A stretch of DNA of 64,000 nucleotides. It comes from Schistocephalus solidus (Eukaryota > Platyhelminthes > Cestoda > Diphyllobothriidea > Diphyllobothriidae). Shown here piece by piece: positions 59,301 to 64,000 of the stretch. The notes beneath the pieces were generated by a model. It had not been told where the DNA came from. It searched no databases and saw only the letters and a program-made list of their open reading frames with translations. Every line of letters starts with the position of its first letter. The first letter of the stretch is position 1. The position numbers and the translations under genes were made by a program. The stretch is from assembly GCA_017591395.1 (NCBI GenBank), contig WEDG01003466.1:1-64000 (forward strand), read 5' to 3'.

Positions 59301-60830
59301 TCCACCTGACTAATAGTGAGGCTATGTCGGGTGATAAAGTTGACTCTAAAGGTTCCCGCTTGTAGAAGAGGACAAACACCACATGTATTAGCAGGTGATA
59401 GAGTCTTAAAAATGCAACGTTTTTTCCAAAAATTAGGTAGTAATTTAAGCTTGGGATAAGGAAATCCTAAAAAAAATTAGAATTTTCACGTGGCTTTCAA
59501 AAACGAGCTGTGCACCTTGACCTTGATGAAGCTAAAATTTCTGTTTGTTAGTGACTCCGTCTTAATTGCCAAGACCGACTGCTTCTCCGTTTCAAAGTAG
59601 TTTTCCTTGTATTCCTACTGCTGAATTAGTCCAAAAAACTGGGTCAAGTTCGCCTCGTTCATGTTCCACGCCATCCACTCCAGTCTCAGCTGTTCTATCT
59701 AATAAGCATATCAATACCGCGGGCAAGGCTAAGTATGCTATTATTTAAGTTTCAAACAGAAAATAGCGTCATTACAGTTGGGATACCTCATATGCTTTGG
59801 GCTTGACAGACTACCACAAGCAGTTATTTTTCAAGGCACCCCTATGACCGAATTTTCCATCATCAAGGGCTTCGGTTTAGGCTACACTAATAAGTTAGAT
59901 CTGTCGCCTCATGCCGATAGAATTACGACCAAAGCTGCCCAGATATGCGGTTTTATCTCTTATAATTTCTATCTTACTGAAATTGAACTACGACTTTATC
60001 AAATGTTTGTCCTTCCTATTCTTGCACATTGCTGTCCATTTTTCGGTTAACTGACCAAGTGTAGGCGTTCTAAAATTGAAAAGGTCCAAAAAATGTAACT
60101 CGGAAACTCTTACCTCCGACACTTTCAACTATTTCCTACTCGAATAGGTGCATGCTAACTAACCTAAAATTTATTTGGGTTCGGAGACTGGAAGCTGGCT
60201 TCTGCCTCTTTTATTGCCTTATTAGTAGTTCAAATACTCCCCGAATTGCAGCCCTAATCCCCGTTAATTGTTCGTTCAACCTACGTAACCCTTCACTGAT
60301 TATACCGCCTCCTATATCCTCCACATCTAAACGCTCTCCATTCGTTGCTTTCAGGTATTGCTTTCTTTGGAATAACCTGCCAATCGATATAAGGTTATCA
60401 AATAACCTGTCCACTTTTAAGCCAAGACTGCACATTTATCTTAATACTGGTTCAATTAACCTTTTATTTTCCTCTTCCTTCCCGAGCAGCTTTCCATGAC
60501 CCCGAGAAACGACCATCGGGTATTAAGAAGGCCACCTACAAATTATACCTTCCATGCATCGTTTCCCCTACGAACTATGATGCCTTCATAACCCATGCAT
60601 CCGTAAAATGATCGCCAAACAATTATTTCATATTGTGCGCTCGTTGTGAAGCACTGCCGTTTTGAATGCCGATAACCATCATCAGAATTACAAGCTGAAT
60701 ACTGAGCTGTGCAGGCCTCAGATTCATTATCGATTCTCATGCCAACTGGCACCCCTGAGTGAATTATTTTGATCTCTTCTTACTCAATTACCGGATCTCC
60801 CATTATCCTTTCGTAATACGCTCAGAAGCA
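53360..60830 (+). mobile_element. Outer LINE copy (plus strand), split by a reverse insertion and internally deleted
   Basis: 5' part: 53360-54511, starting tcaaggtcaagccacgcagc, with the ORF1 start (MRTKIS at 53717) and ORF1 text MERRNGLPLSHRSSASQS and TNPLTRSTSRIGISHSGAIN. The copy resumes at about 59546 with PRPTASPFQSSFPCIPT, exactly the next residues in the intact order. It then jumps by deletion to the ORF2 C-terminus (59846-60500: LGYTNKLDLS, MFVLPILAHCCPFFG, IWVRRLEAGFCL, CFLWNNLPIDIRLSNNLSTF) and a 3' UTR to about 60830 ending in ataaataaattaataaat. Most of ORF2, including the catalytic reverse transcriptase, is missing. Confidence 0.75.
54512..59528 (-). mobile_element. Inner LINE copy (minus strand), near full length, CR1/Jockey-type
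   Basis: Reading down from 59528: 5' UTR; ORF1 at 59166-58774 (130 codons) continuing after a shift into 58702-58169 (RRM-like block AEVKRLSSRSKNPPILLTLY). Then ORF2. The endonuclease at 57665-57153 has VTESWT and GDFKFPEIEW, the usual Asn of GDFN being Lys. The reverse transcriptase at 56392-55745 has YRGVHKTP, YYDLSKAFYKVPHRR and GVFQGTVLGPLLFILYINE. Where YADD should follow, the text has lost the two Asp (TYDLKS), so it is inactive. The C-terminus is at 55427-54858 (MFALPILEYCCPLFG, FLWVRRLEAGLCFLFR, FILNNLPLLIRL). The 3' end is AT-rich (ttattttattattatttatt on the minus strand) at about 54512-54535. It sits inside ORF1 of the outer copy. Confidence 0.8.
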
Positions 60831-60839
60831 ACATAAATA

Positions 60840-61300
60840 AATTAATAAATTGTATCTTAAAGGCCCAGAGGACCCCATCATTACAAAATTAGTATCGCGG
60901 TATAAAATAATTCAAAGTGGATAATTGCTGCACTATGTGAGCAGCCATATGAACAGCAGAAATGATTAATATGGTAGGTGTATCCGATTCAGAACGATTT
61001 GCCATTTTGAAAACAATAGTCAACAATCATTGGCATATACGGTGAACTAGAAAAGAAGCATTTAAGAAAACTCCGACGGTTAAATTGGAGGCGAAGCTCG
61101 GCGAGCCGCCAATTTAAAAAAAATAGGAAAAAAACTGCTTTACTAAAAAATTAATAGCTAGATGCAATGGAAAAGTATTGTGATGTTGCTGACAACATAT
61201 GAGGGTTCGAACGCTCCTTGTCGGGTGAGAGATAATATAGCAGTCAAGGTACTGTTTATAACCACCAGTGGAAGTGAGAGAGGAGGAACTCATCAAAGAC
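60840..61300 (-). mobile_element. Third copy of the same LINE: 3' fragment, minus strand
   Basis: Matches 54530-54990 in the same direction (aggcccagaggaccccat, gtggataattgctgcactat, tgttgctgacaacatatgag). It encodes the C-terminal remnant SSSSLTS and SDCYIISHP-like text. It is 5'-truncated at about 61300 and lies tail-to-tail with the end of the outer plus copy, both ending in taaataaattaataaat-like sequence. Confidence 0.65.
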
Positions 61301-61699
61301 AACAGGGTTGAAACGAAGAGGGGACAGTAGAGGTCACGAGATCATCATCGAGATGCGACTTGCTGACTGCATAGTCCACCAACAAAAAGGCGAAACCATC
61401 AGAACCCGCCTCGATCATCAACTGAACCTGGAGACCATAATTAGGGTTGCAAAATCAGAGGAAAGTATCAAGGTTGCAGTAGGAGTTTTTTCACTGCCTA
61501 TTTTCTAGTTCACTATTAACTTCATAACATCGCTAACTGTTGACCTAGCAGGACAAGTTCTGTCTACATTATTAAGTATTTGTACATTTTATCTGCACAC
61601 ATTTTCATAACTTTATTTCGTTACTAATGTTTGTTTAGACAGAACCTTACCGGTGCTAACCAAATATAAATTCTAAATTCTAAATAAATAAATTCTAAA
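61301..61699 (+). mobile_element. Probable 3' end of another LINE
   Basis: A short open frame (61308-61508) with no secure motif is followed by AT-rich sequence ending in a tandem run, aaattctaaattctaaataaataaattctaaa, at about 61667-61698. Such short 3' tandem tails mark CR1-type insertions. The next LINE starts directly after it. Confidence 0.35.
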
Positions 61700-64000
61700 A
61701 GTCTACTGTACACCAAGAAGAGACCCCGTAACCGATGATTACCTGCTAGAGGAGCTTGAAAAGATTGCTACACGGTTGGATATCCTGATCATGGGTGACT
61801 TAAATGTGCCTCACATCGACTAGAGCTCGACCTGCGCACATAGTTCTGATCTAGCCTTTGACGGTTGTCTTCTGAGCACGAGGCTAAAGCTACTTCTCAC
61901 ACAGCACGTCACTTTTCTAACAAGGGTGTGCAAAGGACAACAGGCCAATTGCCTGGGCCTAGTTCTCACGAAGTCGCAGGACAGCATCGACGAAGTGTCA
62001 TGTCTACCACCACTAGGTCAAAGTGACCACGTGGTACTGAGATCTTAGTACTCACTATTTTCTATACCAGCAAGACCCAAAACAATCAGAAGAAATATAT
62101 GGCAAGGCGATTTTGGTGGAATGAGGGCCGAACTCATGCGCACTCAGTGGGAACCTTTATTCTTTGGAAACATAACCGAGGACTGGGAAACGTTCCGGGA
62201 CATACTGCACAGGCTCATCGAAAATCACTGTCCGATTGTAAGAAAAAGGTAAACCAACACACCGCGATGGCTTACGCAGGCCTTACAAATCGAAGTTAAC
62301 AAAAAAACGGAGATTGTGGAAAAAATCGCTTACAGACGGAACTCCTGAATCTCTAAATGCGTACAAAATGCAGAGAAATCGGGTCAAAGGCCTTATTGTT
62401 AGAACAAGACAGGCTTTCAAAGTGGACCTGCTGAACCGGGCCACCATGAACCCAAAACTGTTTTACGGTTACCTCGGGCAGAATACACGGAACAAGGATC
62501 CGATACACCTGCTGAGGACCGCCGAGGGTATGGACCTTACTGAGGACGGTGCGAAGGCTGATCATCTTTCGGAATTTTTCCAGTCTGTTTTTACAAAGGA
62601 AACGAGATACGATTACCCTACCGATGGCTTCGAAGTGGATACAATAGTCGAGACTGTTCATTTCACCGAGAATACTGTCCTCAAGGAACTTTTGTGGTTA
62701 AAGGAATCTAAGTCACCGGGTCCCGATGAAGTACCTGCCAAGCTGTTGAAAGAGCTCGCGAGATAGTTGGCAAAACCACTCTCGACGCTTTTCCAAACAT
62801 CCTTACAGACCGGAAGTCTACCAGCCGACTGGAAAACTACATGGATTACGCCGCTGTATAAGGGTGGAAGCCGGGTCTCTGCAAAAAATTATCGACCGGT
62901 CAGCCTAAATTCAGTTTGCTGCAAAATCATGGAAAAAATAGTTACAGTAGATTGCTTAACTCATGAAATCTCATTGTTTTTACAAGAAAGGGCCTCTTAC
63001 GCGAACACAGTCCATGCTGCGTATCCAAAAGTTTTAAACACGCAAAGAAACGACCGTTCTTATAAAGAAGGCCTTGATTGTTTTGTAAATTAATATTTAG
63101 TGACATAAAAATAATTAATTTTCACTAAAAACCTGAATTTAAGATAAGAGCAACCAAATAAGGCTTAATATAAGTGTTCATAAGGAGAAAGGGGGCATAA
63201 AAATGGGAAAATAATGTAAAAAAGAATCAAATGTACAAGATCAGTACTTTGTCAACTGTCCTTTTGCATTTATAACAGCACAAAGTCTGACATGGAGGTA
63301 GCCAGGTAGTAAAATGCACACATACAAGAAGGTTTGGTCCAGAAAGAGTAATAACGTAGGAAAACTCCTGGAAATCAAGTAACTTCGGATTTTGCCCATT
63401 TTCGCCCAGTAAAGCCTTCAATAAATAGAACTAAACTGAACTATTTTTTCGTAAATAGCTTTTTGTGCCTAAGATCAGTACAAAAAACAAAATTAAAAAC
63501 CTCAAATGTGTGCCAAGCGACAACCTTAAATTTTAGGCATCACATTTCATGAGTTAGGCAATCTACTGTAAGCAACAACTAATGCAGTTCCTAGAACATA
63601 ATAATCTGCTATCCAAGGTCCAGCACGGTTTCTGTAGAGGTAGATCCTGCGTCAAAAATTCGCTCTACTGTTTATAACGTTGGATTGAGGCGGTCGATAG
63701 AGGAAATACGGTGCACGCAGTCTATATCGACTTCAAAAAGGCTTTTGATAGCATGCCGCACCACCACCTTCTTTATAAACTCAACCGCATAGGAGTAAGA
63801 GATAGACTTCTGACGTGGATAGAAAACTTCTTAACTGGCCGCTCGCAAGCTGTCCATATCAGCAACAAACAGTCGACCAATTTAAAACTTGTGAGCGGTG
63901 TTCTCCAAGGCTCTGTTCTCTTCCGTTCTGATGGCGTCCACGGACTCTGAATCCTGTGCCGGACTTCATGCTGAAGGCAATACTGCTGGCTCTGCAGTCC
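61700..64000 (+). mobile_element. CR1-type LINE, split by a DNA transposon, runs off the window
   Basis: The endonuclease end at 61700-62045 shows LDILIMGDLNVPHID with a stop where the family has Trp, and SDHVVL. A linker in two frames follows, then 62314-62766 with FYGYLGQNTRNKDPIHLL and ESKSPGPDEVPAKLLKE. At 62767-62944 are the reverse transcriptase motifs WITPLYKGGSRVSAKNYRPV and CCKIMEKIV. It resumes at 63569 after the inserted element: LLSKVQHGFCRGRSC, one stop near 63676, YIDFKKAFDSMPHHHLLYKL and GVLQGSV at 63898-63918. It remains readable to about 63950. Broken by several stops and inactive. Confidence 0.78.
62945..63568. mobile_element. Tc1/mariner-type non-autonomous element (624 bp) with TA target duplication
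   Basis: The ends are CAGTAGATTGCTTAACTCAT at 62945 and, as reverse complement, CAGTAGATTGCCTAACTCAT ending at 63568. The inverted repeat continues through gaaat and a few more bases (about 30 in all, three mismatches). TA flanks both sides (62943-62944 and 63569-63570). Both the TA duplication and the CAGT ends are Tc1/mariner superfamily hallmarks. The interior has no transposase; a 64-codon minus-strand frame at 63227-63421 is the longest. Removing the element with one TA rejoins the host LINE frame as MEKIVKQQLMQFLE. Confidence 0.82.

Overview
The window is eukaryotic and looks like a flatworm nuclear contig, most likely a large-genome diphyllobothriidean-type tapeworm. The signs are tiny introns (33 and 38 nt) beside a 13.7 kb one, sparse genes, and heavy loads of decayed RTE, CR1/Jockey, Ty3/gypsy, Penelope-like and tRNA-like repeats. 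No operons, ribosome binding sites, rRNA genes or CRISPR arrays are seen. The species call is inference from repeat style and gene structure, not from a search.

Four host loci can be supported. (1) A four-exon plus-strand gene at 1772-3518 encodes a 284-residue, largely disordered protein with a basic N-terminus carrying an RRxSARxxA motif. (2) A minus-strand short-chain dehydrogenase (retinol-dehydrogenase-like) gene runs from 34327 to 18592. Its three recognised exons join with matching phase across introns of about 0.88 and 13.7 kb, yet every hallmark catalytic motif is altered. (3) A minus-strand terminal exon at 45822-45316 has an acidic tract and unknown function. (4) A minus-strand gene at 48582-48332 resembles the small integral membrane protein SMIM8, with a 38-nt intron and one in-frame TGA.

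Layout. 1-1.7 kb: AT-rich, nothing recognised. 1.8-3.5 kb: gene 1. 5.6-15.4 kb: Ty3/gypsy graveyard with a 1.3 kb direct duplication, two copies in opposite orientation and an RTE-type LINE insert. 15.4-34.3 kb: the dehydrogenase gene, whose long intron holds tRNA-like repeats, an RTE tail and two copies of a terminal-inverted-repeat element. 34.8-35.2 kb: Penelope-like GIY-YIG remnant. 38-41.3 kb: long but broken RTE LINE. 42.4-43.2 kb: foldback element. 45.3-48.6 kb: genes 3 and 4 and a direct-repeat pair. 48.8-50.5 kb: CR1-type LINE tail. 53.4-61.3 kb: one LINE inserted in reverse into another of the same family. 61.7-64 kb: second CR1 LINE, split by a 624-bp TA-flanked DNA transposon whose removal restores the reading frame.

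The host genes show no shared pathway. The rest is mainly a record of repeated transposon insertion and decay. The best candidates for unusual biology are the catalytically stripped dehydrogenase, the TGA-interrupted SMIM8-like gene, and the cleanly resolved transposon insertion.
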